In this document: piece by piece, positions 34,216 to 46,621 of the stretch
Layout of the letters: each line of letters opens with the position of its first letter
Position numbering within the stretch: position 1 is the first letter of the stretch
Source of the DNA: Micropterix aruncella
Taxonomy: Eukaryota; Arthropoda; Insecta; Lepidoptera; Micropterigidae
Assembly: GCA_944548615.1 (NCBI GenBank)
Contig: OX155952.1
Span: forward strand, 27,716,418-27,780,417
Length of the DNA stretch: 64,000 bases
Direction of reading: 5' to 3'
Made by a program: the position numbers and the translations under genes
The notes under the pieces: model-generated
What the model was told of the DNA's origin: nothing
The model's input: the letters and a program-made list of their open reading frames with translations, nothing else
Databases searched by the model: none

Positions 34216-36856
34216 GTTTCTGAATGAATTAAATTAAATATCCTGATATGGCGGGTTCGCTCGTGGCATCGACACTATATATCTCCGATAACCGCGTCGG
34301 AGCCCTTTCAACCGCCGTATACTAAATACGCGTTGCTCGTACTTGAATCAGCGCACTTGTTATTCCGGCGTGTGAGATAAGCGGGCAACTTATACGCGAG
34401 CTTGCATTTCCATTCGCTTCAGATAACGGCAATAAAATTCAGGAAATCGAACGTTGTGCTGCTTATGCTCGCTCTGAGTCGCGGGTAATTTTTCTCTCGC
34501 CTGGAAATCATTTCTCCTTCATCTGCGCACATTAAGATAGCTAAACTTTCTTCGAGCGCGGAGCGGGGAGATTCTACACAGGACGTTTTATTCCTCCCCG
34601 TCTGCGAGTTATTCTTTATGACAGTCTATGGCAATGCGTGAAGATATATCCTCATCATGGAATTGAAATTTATTCAGTTGAAGAAAAAACTAGAAAAATA
34701 TTGCCCGGGTGGAATTTTGTTAAAAAACGGGAGTTTACACATCGATACAAAAAAAAATACAACTAATGGTTTTAACTGATGATTTAGATGCATAAGGGAA
34801 ACGAAATGTTTAATAAAAAAAATATGCACACTATCTTTACAAGACAATTTAATAAACTGTGACTATCTTTACACGGCTCTGAGGCCTGGTGGTTAGGTTG
34901 CCTGTAAGACAATATAAAATTAAAATGTCACCTGGATGTAATAATTCAAAGGGAAAATTAAAAGCCATCTTCAATGTAATGTAATGGTTTTTCTCGAAAT
35001 GTCATTGTTAAATTATGGCGCCCTTTTTAATTTAGTAACACTTTTTTACTTATTTATTATCCTTCTTCCTTCGCAATAATAATTATCTACAACACAAACG
35101 CGCACAAAACTTCGTGAACTTCAATAAATGTAGTTATGTTATAATATATAATATCAATCCATCAACTGATGGCGAATAATTTCATTATTGGGAGTTTTTT
35201 TATTTATTTAAGTCCATAAAAATACATTTAATTACAAAAACATTCTCTTAGCCTAATATTTAATAATTAATTAAACAGTTTTCCAATTTACTTCCTAACT
35301 CGGAAAGAGATTCAGAAATGATAGTTTGTGGTTTACCACCTCACCTGTATCGAGGTGGTGCCAACAGAAATCATATATTGCCTGCCGAAAGAGCATGATA
35401 TATCCGCTCTTAGGTTTTTATTTTATTTTATTAATTTTTTAAACTTTATATTGCAATGGTATTTACATTTAATAATTACAAGGATGGAGGTAGTTACTTT
35501 ATTCTAAAATTAAAAGATTTTGAAGAGACCAAATTAAACGGAAAGTATTTTAGTTCAAATATTCATAATTAAATATTCTTACATCTAATATAAAACATAC
35601 ATAGATACGATAATCGCATAAACTTTATATGAATTTATATTAAAAGTATATATAAATAAAAATTATTATAAATAAGTACATACATATAATATGATAATTA
35701 AAAAATAAAAAATATATTATTATGATAATACGAATGATTTACATATGCAAAAGTGCCTTGATAACTATTTATCAAAGAAAATGTCAATTTGCAATGCCAT
35801 TTTTTATATAGTAACTCTATAAAAATAAAAATTGATGATTTTTTGAGAGATTAGGAACCATTTTTTTCACGTTGTAGGTTTGAGTATCATATCTTCTAGA
35901 ATATGTCTCTAGACTACATATTTCATATCCAGATATTTTTGAGCTACACACCAATCGAATCTGGAAAAGAAATGTGCGCAAGTCATCGACTAAGATATAA
36001 TAATATTCAACTACATACCAATCGAATCACACATACACACCAATCGAGTCGATTTAGATATCGTAATATTTAACTCAGGGAATTATTATTTTTTTCCTAA
36101 CTTTAATAATGGGTGGAGCCCCCAAACCATAAATATATTTTGCCGACGACACGTCTTTAATGAGACACTTATGTAGAGAAAAGACGAAGTATCGAATTAA
36201 TCACAACACCAACCCAGCACGTCTCATTGTTTCCAAGCCATAAGTAGACCATGCAGTTGATGCAGCGTGTTTATTCAGAGGTGACAGGTAAGCGGTCGGC
36301 TGTCGGCTGAGTTGGGGGAGGGGGCGGGAATACGCGACACCGAAGAGGGAGGGGGTGAGGGATATTAGCGAACACTCGGCAGAGAAAGATTTACCAACGT
36401 GTGAGCTGTCTGCGCCGTGCCCTCTTAGTACACACGTCAGAAGTTGCCAACACTCCGGGCGGAGGGTTTCAGAGTTTTTTGAATGGGCAATCGGGCATCG
36501 AGTCGTATGACAGGGCAGCAGTCAGAATTAGGACGTTTGTGCTACAGAAACAAGCTGTTAGGTGCGAATCCATAAGGATCCTCTGCAGCGCTCCTGTCGT
36601 TCGTTTGGTTCTATTGTAGACAATCGAATAAAGCCTAATAAAAACATACTCATTCTTTGCACGACTGTAAACACCTTCTGATTGGATAGGACATATCGCT
36701 AGCTGAAAGTGACAGTAGTATATCTGCCCAAAAGTTAATTATGATTTAAGAAATGTCGAGTAACACCAGCACTATCCATGATAACAGTGCGTTTCCTGGA
36801 AAAAATACGTTGACCTACCTTACCATGACAAATCAGGGTTGACAGGTTTGCATAAG
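34216..36856. other. Gene-free stretch with GC-richer islands
   Basis: 34230-34640 is a unique GC-richer island without coding frames. 35040-36080 is AT-rich; ACACCAATCGAATC-type words recur at 35948, 36021 and 36044. 36240-36640 is GC-richer and includes a splice-donor-like CAG|GTAAGC at 36290 and AATAAAG at 36627, but no linking exon structure can be shown. Confidence 0.4.
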
Positions 36857-37032
36857 GCAACACTGTGTTAATGGAAACGACTTTAACATTTTAATGTCTA
36901 TTTCTAAAAAAATGCAACACTGAGTTATATATGCAATTTCAAACATAACCCATTATAGCATTAAAAAAATGTGAAGGTGAAAGGCAACAGTGAGTAAATT
37001 ATGTAATTTAAAACACAACCCACTGTCGTATT
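36857..37032 (+). repeat. Degenerate tandem repeat, two to three units
   Basis: GCAACACTG..TTA-type starts occur at 36857, 36914 and 36984. The last two units align over about 50 bases (GCAACA.TGAGT..AT.ATG, AATTT.AAACA.AACCCA.T). Old, diverged copies. Confidence 0.55.
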
Positions 37033-37350
37033 AATTCAGTTACGATATAACTCACCTCACTGAGATGAGCCAACGTTTGCAAGCAAAAACAGTGGGTCAT
37101 TTCCCGTTTTTCCAGATTTTTATAAAAGAAAGGTTCTTATTTTTAAAAACAATTAAAGTAAGAGGATGAGTTTTTTTCTATTCAAAAATCCTGATTTATA
37201 TTTAAAAGAAATGATATAATAAAGTTATAACTTAAGCAAATCTAAAAATGTGAATATCTTGAAAATAGTTTTTTTAGATAACCACTGACGCTTTCACTTA
37301 GCGATTTATAAAATCTCCTTAATTCATAAGGAATAAAATATCTGGAACTA

Positions 37351-37520
37351 TTATAAATAGAATAGAAAACGAATTTACCGCGTGAAAGCATTTGTAGCAG
37401 CCGCCGTTGTCTGACAACGGTGGCTGCAACGTCACCGAAACGTCGGGTGCTACAAATTTCACGCGGTAAATTCGTTTTCTATCCTATTTATAATGTCAAA
37501 CAACCGCGATGGTCTTCGAT
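37351..37520. mobile_element. Foldback F71, internally deleted copy
   Basis: The left arm is TTATAAATAGAATAGAAAAC then ACCGCGTGAA, cut short after GCATTTGTAGCA. The right arm is complete: TGCAACGTCACCGAAACGTC to TTTATAATG, followed by the family flank GTCAAACAACCGCGATGGTC. Most of the loop is gone, and the centre is now the small palindrome GCCGCCGTTGTC/TGACAACGGTGGC. It is a deletion derivative of the 17156 element. Confidence 0.75.
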
Positions 37521-38888
37521 TTTATATATCTGGAACTGTCGATCATGAGAGTTTCTGTAGTAACAACACTTCTCATAACCTGATTTCTTATGATATTGTT
37601 GAGCGGAAGAAGATATGGCAAGTCTTAAGTAATCGAATTCGTATCGCAAATACTCTATTCAAAACAATATTGTTTTGCCGAAATTAATGCTCATGGAGGG
37701 TTTATATAATATTTTGCTGACTTCAATGCAAATGTTTATTTAGTATATGATATATCCTCCAACATGATGAACTTCCTTAGATATTTTAGTTTATTTTTCC
37801 ACGAACTATCCATTAGACCTGGCCAGTGAGAAAAAAATCTTCAGAATTATTAATAACAGCGATATAATTTAATTAAATAATGGTAAAGTAGGATATTTAT
37901 TTCCTGTGGCCTCAACACTACCGACTACTTTTTCCCTTTTTGCAATATTCGTTCGCGTGCCAACGTTTGCCGACGTGTCGGCATAAGGCCGCCTTGCTTG
38001 TCTATGCTAATCCTGTTAGGTTAAGAAGGTTTCTGCATATTACGGAGCTTTGCGCCGTCTTAAGGATTAAAACAACACACTCTCGCACACACTCACTACG
38101 TTGCGTGCCACATGACAGCGTCGCGGCGCCTGCGGATATGGCGTCGCACCCGGAAAGAAATGCCCCCCCCATGCATTTCTAAACTACAGCCAGTATGTAA
38201 TATAGCGTTGTTTCGCGGCCAACTTGACCTTGACGTCATATTGAACGACATGTAAACTGAGTGAAAGATTTAAAAGCCGTGGAAAATTTCGCTTCCCGCA
38301 TCAAGTTATCCAATAACCACTTTTGATAAGTTATTCAATTATGATTTTAAGGCCAAGTCAAGTGCGAAACATCCTATATAACCTACTACAGTCTTTTCGG
38401 AAAATCACTGCGAAATGACTTTGTAGCTTGAGCAATAAACGTCTGTCGGTTTGTCTAACGGACGATTGCAAAATAAATGCACTCCCCGTATTTTACCGTA
38501 TATGGGTAAAAAAATATGAAGGATTTAATTTAAATTAGCAATATTTGTACGACCCTCATAAGGAGCAAATTGTTCTGGGGAAATTTGTGGTAGTGCATAC
38601 AATAGATTTTGAGATTTTAGTGGATTTAAAAAATGCGATTCATTGTCCTTTGTCGGCGCGATCACATGAAAGCACGCGGACTACTACTACAGACCGATTT
38701 TCTAAAAATGTTTTATGCGGGGTTCTTTTAGGTGTGTCCATTTGCTGTTTTTAAAATATCGTTTGAAACACTAGCTTCTGTGGATGTCTACAATAGAAGC
38801 TAAAGTTAAATATATTTTTTAAAAAACGGCTATAATAATTTTGATCAAAATTAATTTAATGATAGCATTTATAATTTACGATTATTAA
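37521..38888. other. Gene-free stretch
   Basis: A moderately GC-rich unique part lies at 37930-38240, with AT-rich sequence elsewhere. No supported feature. Confidence 0.4.
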
Positions 38889-39092
38889 CATACATGCATA
38901 CATACATACATCGATACATACATACGTACAAACATCTATACGTGCATACATACATACATACAAGCATATATCCATACATACATACGTACTTACATGTATA
39001 CATACATACATGCTTACGTAAATATATACATACATACGTACGTACATACATACATACATACATACATACATACGTACATGCATACTTACTTG
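38889..39092. repeat. CATA-type tetranucleotide microsatellite
   Basis: About 200 bases of CATACATACATA with ATACG, ATGCAT and CTTA interruptions. It is open in several frames on both strands, giving HTYIHTYI- or YVCMYVCM-like peptides that are simple-repeat translations. Confidence 0.85.
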
Positions 39093-40096
39093 CATAGATA
39101 GACACATTACAGGCACACGCATTGGGATATTCAGTATCTTTCTCCGTAACTAAGACCTAAACCAAAAAAATATGTAGAGATCAGTTTTTCGCGGTAAATA
39201 ATTTCCTGTAACTTAAATTATCCTAATATCTAAAAACATTCTTTTCAGGAAAATTTCAGTTTAGGATTTTTTATTTTTGTTTTTTTTCGATTATCAACAC
39301 TTCACGTTCAAATAATCAAAATTACAATTATTTTCTAAATTTAGGGCTGTCTTTGCGGAAGCACGTTGTATATATTTTTGTTATATTTCCATTACAAACG
39401 TTAGGATCATAAGAGGTTAAATGACAACATGGCATGCATATCTCAATAAGTATGCACGGTGCATCAATCTCTCGTAGCATTCCGAGCAATAGGAAGTAGA
39501 CAACGAGCAGAAGGCTGCGCTCGGCAGCGGATACCTTAAAGCGATTACAGCGAAAGCCACATTTCAATACGTAATCGCTTCCATTGAAATCCTCACCTAA
39601 TGCCGGCCTATATTTCGCTTTTTAAAAAATCAAACGGATTTTCTTACTTACAATTCTGACCCTAGTCACCCTTTCATCCAGTTTGGGTGCGGGGATTAGA
39701 ATGATTCGATTCAACGGCTTAGGCGTACACGCGAGTATGTCTTCCTTCACCTGGGCTTTGGCGTCAAATTTCGTACTTAATCGCGAAAATCACATTGTAT
39801 ACGGGTAATGCCATTAAAACACATTGACTATCTTTTAGTGAGTCCTCATCGTGGCGATTCTCACTATCTTCGTGATCGCCATGGCGATCGCACACACATT
39901 GTTTCTCTTTATTGTAAAATTTCTCAATGTGCGGCTTTATTAGCTTTATATACAACAATCTCTTACAACCAACCCTATTATGAAGTATTTATAAGTATGT
40001 GTGCGCGTAGCGTGTGTAGTGTGTGTTTGTGTTGTCTTATTATTGCATTCGATCGACAAAATTGAAACACAATTCCGTTAATTTTATCCCAACGGA
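39093..40096. other. Gene-free stretch
   Basis: Unique sequence with a both-strand open patch at 39764-40065. The phased CGTGGCGATTCTCAC and CGATCGCCATGGCGATCG words (39850-39890) are of unknown meaning. No gene called. Confidence 0.4.
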
Positions 40097-40178
40097 AAAT
40101 GGTAACCCAGCCGGGAATCGAACCCGCAACTTTACGTTGTAAGATCAGGCGCCCTATCTACTATGCCACTATGGACCG
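40097..40178 (-). ncRNA. tRNA-like head of a SINE
   Basis: On the minus strand it starts GGTCCATAGTGGCATAGTAG, where TAGTGGCATAGTAG is an A-box-like RNA polymerase III motif. It then carries GCGGGTTCGATTCCCGG, an exact B box with a TψC-type stem pairing in four of five positions. The acceptor ends pair for only three bases, and the anticodon stem is poor, so it is not a working tRNA. The layout, a decayed tRNA with a good B box, is that of a tRNA-derived SINE head. The start resembles tRNA-Val, weakly. No clear body or tail is recognised downstream. Confidence 0.6.
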
Positions 40179-40394
40179 TTATGATAGCTAAAACAATATT
40201 CGTAGCCGCCATATAATTTGTACGAGTTTTATGCGATTTTTCTAAATAATTAACGCTATTTATCGCAGTTAAAAATTGGCAGGATGTCAATTAGATTAGT
40301 CAACATATTTACATAAATTGGAAAGACGATTCGAGCTCTAGTTAATGAAATATCCGTTTCCAAATTTCCCACATTTTTATCGAATATATGACAA
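40179..40394. other. Short unique spacer
   Basis: AT-rich sequence between the SINE head and repeat R3. Nothing recognised. Confidence 0.3.
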
Positions 40395-40930
40395 AAATAT
40401 TTGTACACATCGTAATGGTGAAACGGAAATTGGTAGACTAATTTGTATTGTGCTCGTAAATCTGTATATTACACCATGTTTGCGTAAAAAAAACATGTAT
40501 CATGTAATTATCGATTATTCGGAACGTCATTACAGGTAATGTTAAAACATTAACCACATTGCACTGGATCCCATTGCACTGAAATATGGAAACGTCAGTA
40601 TTAATAATGGCACTGCAGGATGAAATGTCTGTCATTAGTAATCCAGACAAGACTGTTGTATCGTACGTGCTTCCTATATGTAGAAATGCCACAATTTATC
40701 TAATATGTACCATACTTAAATAATCGATGGTTCATACTTTATCAAGCATGGCGTAACGTGCTCACGAAATTGGGTCCTTGTTTGGCCATTATTGCAGTTT
40801 ACGGATCCCACGTACATATTTCGTTCATAGTGTAAGTCTTGCATTTTTTGTTGATGTATTTCAATTCCGTTTATAATTAATTTCAAATGATCATCTATAT
40901 TATTATCATATACTTTGGCTAAAAAAATAT
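40395..40930 (-). repeat. Dispersed repeat R3, minus-strand copy
   Basis: Aligns in reverse orientation with 49700-50230. Shared blocks include CTGCAATAATGGCCAAACAA, ACGTTACGCCATGCTTGAT, ATTTCTACATATA, GAAGCACGTACGAT, CATCCTGCAG-like and CAATTTCCGTTT. On the minus strand there are open frames 40955-40716 (PSPQYIFLAKVYDNNIDDHL, CNNGQTRTQF) and 40692-40438. The second matches the frame in the other copy over IINT and HI/HV starts. A decayed coding origin is possible; the family is not recognised. Confidence 0.65.
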
Positions 40931-41242
40931 ATTGCGGCGAAGGAAATTGTGTCATGTATCGTGTGTTAAAAAATCAGGGAATCTGCTCCCCGATAAGGAT
41001 TACAATGAATGCTGCGGGTTTGTTCGATATTTATAATATAAAATATTTTTAAGAAAGGCCGCATGCCAGGACGAAATCTCGTAAAAAACCTCATAACAAA
41101 ATAACATTGATTATATAGTGTATTAGATTGCCTAAGTCCATACATCCTTTTGGCAAACTATGATTTACTATGAAACGCAACGTGCAGTTGTCACTCATAT
41201 TCGTAATATCGAAAACATATTCTGTTTTGTTTATCACCCCAA
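40931..41242. other. Spacer without recognised feature
   Basis: AT-rich unique DNA. The only open frame, starting at 41160, runs into the Helitron fragment. Confidence 0.35.
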
Positions 41243-41525
41243 TAGATGGCGTTCTAACATGCTGTTAAAACATACTTATATAAAAATAGATGTTGGTATA
41301 TCTGTCTGTCCGAGCCGAAACCGTTTGAGCGATAACCATAAATGTTGGCATATATATGTATTTGTTGATGGAGAAGGGTTTTATGATATCCACTTTCTCG
41401 TAACTTACCACTATATGACGCTGCAGCACATCAACTTATTACCGTTCAACCGATCGCCCTGACAATTGGTATACATAGGTTTTGAGCGCGGATATAACAC
41501 GGGAAACTCCTGATAATACCACTAG
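41243..41525 (+). mobile_element. Helitron 3' part, second copy
   Basis: Matches the last part of the 12242-13076 Helitron: GATGTTGGTATATCTGT, CTGTCCGAG, GCATATATATGTATTT, ACGGCGCTGCAGCAC-like, CAACCGATCGCC and GATATAACACGGGAAACTCC. It ends exactly at CTAG followed by T. The 5' part is missing, or internally deleted after AGATGGCG. Confidence 0.6.
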
Positions 41526-42406
41526 TAATCATATAATAAACAAACGATTTTTTAATCATACCTGTGTTATTTACAAAAAGAAATAAATTTGGTATTCAGG
41601 TTTCAATGCATAGTAATTACGCGTTTTAGTGTTAAAATCGACTCATAGATGGCGACTCATATATTGCTATTTTTCGAAATAGATGATAATTTTTATCTTT
41701 CGGTGCAAAATAAGAGAGCGGGGTTCGCGCGTACTTAGAATATATTTTGACTTGAAATATGTTCTACTTAATAAATACATTTTATTAAAATGACTGCCTG
41801 GATATTTTCTATTGGAATTTTTATTCAGGATTTATAATTGGGTATTAGATGTTTAGGCTCATTTGCGCGAATTAGCCAGGGCTAACCAACTCAACAACCA
41901 ATCACATCCTAGTTCCATTCGTGTATTAGAATATGATTGGTAGCTGGGGCAGTTATGCCATATACCATAAATACCCTAATACCGTAATACTATATATAAT
42001 CAATGATAATAAAAAAACTTTGAAATCTGTCAAAACAGATTTTTAAAAAAATCAGATTTGGCCACGTTACTTTCGCAAATTCCCCTATTTTACACGACTG
42101 CCCAAAAAAGTTTACAAAGTGAATTATACAAAATTTGTACAACGTGATTTATTATTACACTCCACAAAATATTACCGAATTTTAAATATTTAAAAAAATA
42201 AAAATATTTTAAATAATAAAAAAATACCGTTTTTGGTTCTTACGATTTTTTTCTAATCCAGCATTTAAAAAAAATATAAAACTACGCAATTGCTCTCGGA
42301 AAAAAATCGGTATGTATTAATGATAAAACCCTGTTTTCTTATTCCACCATAACTTCTTAACGTTTGAACCGATTTAGAAGCGTCCCGAGTATCATAGGGT
42401 ACCTAA
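41526..42406. other. AT-rich stretch without a gene
   Basis: Unique or low-complexity A/T sequence with repeated AAAAAATC words. No feature supported. Confidence 0.4.
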
Positions 42407-42985
<579 letters not shown>

Positions 42986-43024
42986 TAACATTTCATTATA
43001 TTTTCAGAGCATTATTGACATAAC

Positions 43025-43528
43025 TTATATTATGCCAGTAAATAAATTATTTCCAAAAAGAATAATTAAATCAGTGTTAATACTGCGAAGATTCATGGCA
43101 CACAGTCGAATGGTAAAATCGAGTCGCATCGTATCGCAGCTACTTATCTCGTGATAAATTATGCAAACAGAGCTTAGGCGCGCACTATACATAAAAGGTG
43201 GGGGCGGCGCGGCCGCCCTGCGTTCGGGGTGAGGTCTTGCTCGACCGAACCGCAAGCTCCTTGAGACGGCTGCCGGACGGAAATCTTCCGGGGGGATAGA
43301 GATCGAGGCGGTGGCAGATCCGGGGGCTACGGCTGTCGCTGTCCGGCGCGGTTGGATTTGCTGGATCTCTGCAGATTGCGGAGAATATTGTTTGAGCCGG
43401 GGAGCGTGTCTTGCTGAGGCCGTTGCCAACTTAACAATGTAATCCGATGTTCGTCGCCGGCGCAGACGGTGCTCCCCGATACAACCATCCCTGCTTCTCG
43501 ATAAATGCATAATCGAACATATATTCAT
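43025..43528 (-). other. Longest open frame in the window, coding status open
   Basis: Minus-strand frame of 167 codons over a sharply bounded GC-rich island (about 43185-43490) in AT-rich surroundings. The middle is rich in Arg, Ala and Pro (RLRRRRTSDYIVKLATASAR, then PERRAAAPPPP), and both ends run out into AT-rich sequence without a natural boundary. No domain is recognised. It could be a chance frame through a CpG-rich regulatory island, an exon part, or a piece of a GC-rich retroelement. It is not called a CDS. Confidence 0.3.
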
Positions 43529-43606
43529 TGCTGTATAATAATGGTTAATTTTTCAGTTGTTTTTTAAGTTTACTCCTTAGCCTGTTAACCGAGCATGACT
43601 TACATA

Positions 43607-44024
43607 CAGGATGAGTTTTAATGAACCATCATCCTTGAAGGGGGTCAATCAGTACAAGCTAGTTAGCAACTTTTGATAACAATTTGTTAAAAAAAAATTT
43701 TTTTTTTGGAAATAACTTTTTTTTTTTAAATTTGAAAAAAATATTTTATTGAAAAATAGTATAAAAAGCGGTGAGATCAATGCGTCATTTAGCGGTAGGT
43801 AAAATATCGCTAATATTGTTTATTACTGATATTTTACCTACCGATAGATGGCGCAGCGCTCTCAAACGCTCAAACTTTCAATTAACACTCAAGTTCTTTA
43901 AAAAATAAAAAAAATAAAAAGACATTTTTTTTTGTTTTTTTTTCTATTAATTAATTAAAAGTTGCTTGGCTGCTCTTACTGATTCACCGCCTTAAAGGAT
44001 GTCAGTTAATTAAAACTAATCCTG
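43607..44024. mobile_element. MITE-A, copy 1 (complete)
   Basis: 418 bases flanked by TA (43605-43606 and 44025-44026). The ends are CAGGATGAGTTTTAAT and the complementary ATTAAAACTAATCCTG. Long inner inverted homology includes CATCCTTGAAGG, TCAATCAGTAC and AGCAACTTTT on the left, with AAAGTTGCTTGGCTGCTCTT, ACTGATTCACC and AAGGATG on the right. The centre is a palindrome around AGCGGTAGGTAAAATATCGC with its complement 20 bases on, next to AGATGGCGCAGCGCTCTCAA. Two oligo-A/T zones separate arms and centre. It is non-coding, and the TA target suggests a Tc1/mariner-superfamily helper. Confidence 0.8.
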
Positions 44025-44420
44025 TATACGTTAAACGTAAGCAGTTTCGAGTATGGGTAGGACGTATAGAAACGTCCTTAAAATATATGTTGTACCCTTG
44101 AACGGGCGGGACTTGTTATTTCGAGAAAGAGATAGAGAGCTGTGTTTTCTACCTCGCTTATCCCAAGGTCTTGGATCGAAAATTGCGCAGCGAGGACTGC
44201 GCGCGTCTTTTCGCACGCACGCAAGAAAGAGATACAGAGCTGTATTTTTTTAATCCGCTGATACCGGAGTCTAGAACGACGAATGTAGAAATGAACTACA
44301 AATAGAAATATCATATCTGATGCAGGGGCAGGTGGCTGTTTTACTGACGTATTTCGAGGGTCGCTAAATAGATGGCGACGGTATGTTCGATTTGAATCGA
44401 GTAATAACGCATTACATTAT
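44025..44420 (+). repeat. Diverged direct repeat, period 100
   Basis: AGAAAGAGATA(G/C)AGAGCTGT occurs at 44124 and 44224. The following 30 bases are also alike (TTTT..CC.CT.AT.CC...GTCT.GA). Function and family unknown. Confidence 0.5.
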
Positions 44421-45354
44421 AATGTTATAATAGGTATAATATAGCTATAGACAATTAAAATGCAATTTTTTTTTTATTTTTATCCCCTATTGTATATTCA
44501 ATGACAACCGCACTTAAAGAGTAAACTCCAGTCGCGCGTCGAAGCTGACACGCGTATTTTTTTTTTGGAGGGTAACGTTTCTAATAATATAATTTTATAC
44601 CATTGATTGTTGTTTCATCTTATCTTAACTAAATTAGTTAAGTATGCTATTTAACTCCTCCTAGTATGTTACTTTAATATGTAACATGATAATCGTGTAG
44701 CCAAATGATATTACCACTGTATAGTACCCACTATTCTCGCATTTAGTTTAGATGCCTTCAAGCAAATGAGCTTATCAAAGTCAGTTGTTGACGTATCGCA
44801 GAATGATGCGTGGCTAGATTTACGAAACCAAATCGACAATCACTCTCGAGATTATTTTCCTGATTAGGCATGTCGAATTTCACAACGACGAAATCAACCA
44901 AGTAGTTTAACTCCTAGGATAAGAATGAAAGGACGAACGACAACACTACTGAACAACGATTTTGAAATTGCGTCTAGGTTTATAGTTGTTTACGTATTAT
45001 TTACGCAAGCGATTTTCGTCAAGCTAGGTCGTTCATTAATAATCTCGCGACGAGGGAGTGCCTCAGGGCGGGCTTTCGCAAGTTCATATTGTTAATTCCT
45101 TATTAGATATTCCCGGTATTAAATTGACCGTCACCTTATAAATCCTCTCAAGAAACGGCCAGCGCCGCCCAAAGGTAAGCTGAGAAGCGGTCCGGGTTTC
45201 GGGAGGGGGGACGTAGGCGGGGGGGTTAACGGTACACCGCTAAGGTCGACCGGTCGTCCAGCGTGGTAATCCTGCACCTTAATCCACTCATCTTAACTTG
45301 CTTCCTGGGGGGATTCGCCGCCGGACGGAGGTTTGCGCCTCGTAAACGCTCCGA
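44421..45354. other. Gene-free stretch with GC-richer end
   Basis: AT-rich to about 44990. 45000-45354 is a unique GC-richer island with a G-run patch at 45205-45225. No exon recognised. Confidence 0.4.
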
Positions 45355-45528
45355 GACGGCTAATTGCCACTAACACAACGACACTTTTCCTAGTTTCAGT
45401 TTCGCTCAACTCTGGTATGTAATTCGGCTATGAAAAAGGTATCATCGCTGTAGCAATGAGAAACGAGGCATTTTATCATAGAATGAAAATCATAATATGA
45501 ATGATAATATATAATAAAATCATAATAA
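45355..45528 (+). repeat. Direct duplication, left copy
   Basis: AGACGGCTAATTGCCACTAA to AAATCATAATAA aligns with 46622-46797: CTAACACAA.CGACACTTTT, TAGTTTCGCTCAACT, TGGTATGTAAT, TCAT.GCTG..GC.ATGA.AAACGA, and AATAAAAATCA-type ends. There are several substitutions and small gaps, so it is not recent. It ends where a PIF-type MITE begins. Confidence 0.75.
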
Positions 45529-46295
45529 GGGGGCGTTCAGGTATTACGTAAAGCATTTTTAAAAGATTTTTGACCCTGCCTTCCTCCCATGAAACGCGCC
45601 GTAACGTTTTTCTGTACCCCCCTCCCCCTCCCTAAACGTTATGTAACACCCAAGTGACCATTTTTACCTAAAAGACACAATTATGTTGCGCAAAGTACCG
45701 GAAAATCGCTAAAATACCTTTGCGCTAAAATACCTTTAATATTTTAATCGCGTTTGCGGTAATAATAAATAAAACAAGAAATTTATTACTCACAATACAT
45801 GTGTATATTGTTTATTTTATTTATTCTTATTGATATTTAATAAACAATCACAAATAATGTAATAATAATTTGCCTAAGTTAAAAATATTTTAAAATGGGC
45901 TCAAATTTGTCCTAATAAACTTTTACTAATAATCTTACATAAATTATACCGTTTTACTGACTTGGCCCTTTTCTTAGATACATTTATGGCTTCATCCACC
46001 ATTGTTCTTGTCCTGCATTCTTCTATTTTAGTTTTTTTTACTAATAAACTCTTAAAATAAAATAACATATTTATTTTACCCTTTGGCAATGCAATTAGAA
46101 ACTGAAACCTAACCTAAATAAAACATTTTAGACCCTATATATATATAGATTTTATTACCTAGGTTTTAATTTAATAAAAAAACAATGTTTCGTAACGCGT
46201 TCTTGGAACCCCCTTCCCGCCCCTGTTATGCATCGTAACGTTTTACAAGTCTCCCCTTCCCCCCGAATTGCGCTACGTAATACTTGAACGTCCCC
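45529..46295. mobile_element. PIF/Harbinger-type MITE with TAA duplication
   Basis: The left end is GGGGGCGTTCAGGTATTACG. The right end complemented is GGGGACGTTCAAGTATTACG, 17-18 of 20 identical. TAA flanks both sides (45526-45528 and 46296-46298), a TWA target duplication. Inner terminal zones are also related (GTAACGTTTT, C-runs). The interior is AT-rich. A 62-codon minus-strand frame (46089-45901) has no recognised domain. Confidence 0.7.
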
Positions 46296-46621
46296 TAAAA
46301 CACCACAGACAAACCTAAAAGACCTAATATGTAGGAAAAGTAAAATATATTATGTTCTAAAGTATCGATCTACTAGTTGATAAAGAAATATATGATATTA
46401 ACGAATTTTAGTAATCTCTTCTGGACTATGATACCGTTTATCTATTCTTTGACTATGACCAACTATCTATTTTTCAATAAATCGTAATTAACTTATAATA
46501 CTGTTCCATTTTCATTTTTTTTTTTTGTAATTGCTCCTAATTTTGACCATTCCATTTTACTCTTGTCACTTATTAATTTAGGTGTATATGAATTCGGCGT
46601 GTTTGTTTATTATTTTCTGAA

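Noticed and set aside
36240..36640. Exon with donor CAG|GTAAGC at 36290 and polyadenylation signal at 36627
   Set aside because: No matching acceptor, and signals of this strength occur by chance at this length.
38856..39122. Open frames on both strands reading YVCMYVCM or HTYIHTYI
   Set aside because: Translation of the CATA microsatellite.
40097..40178. Functional tRNA gene
   Set aside because: Acceptor and anticodon stems do not pair; only the B-box arm is good, so it is described as a SINE head.
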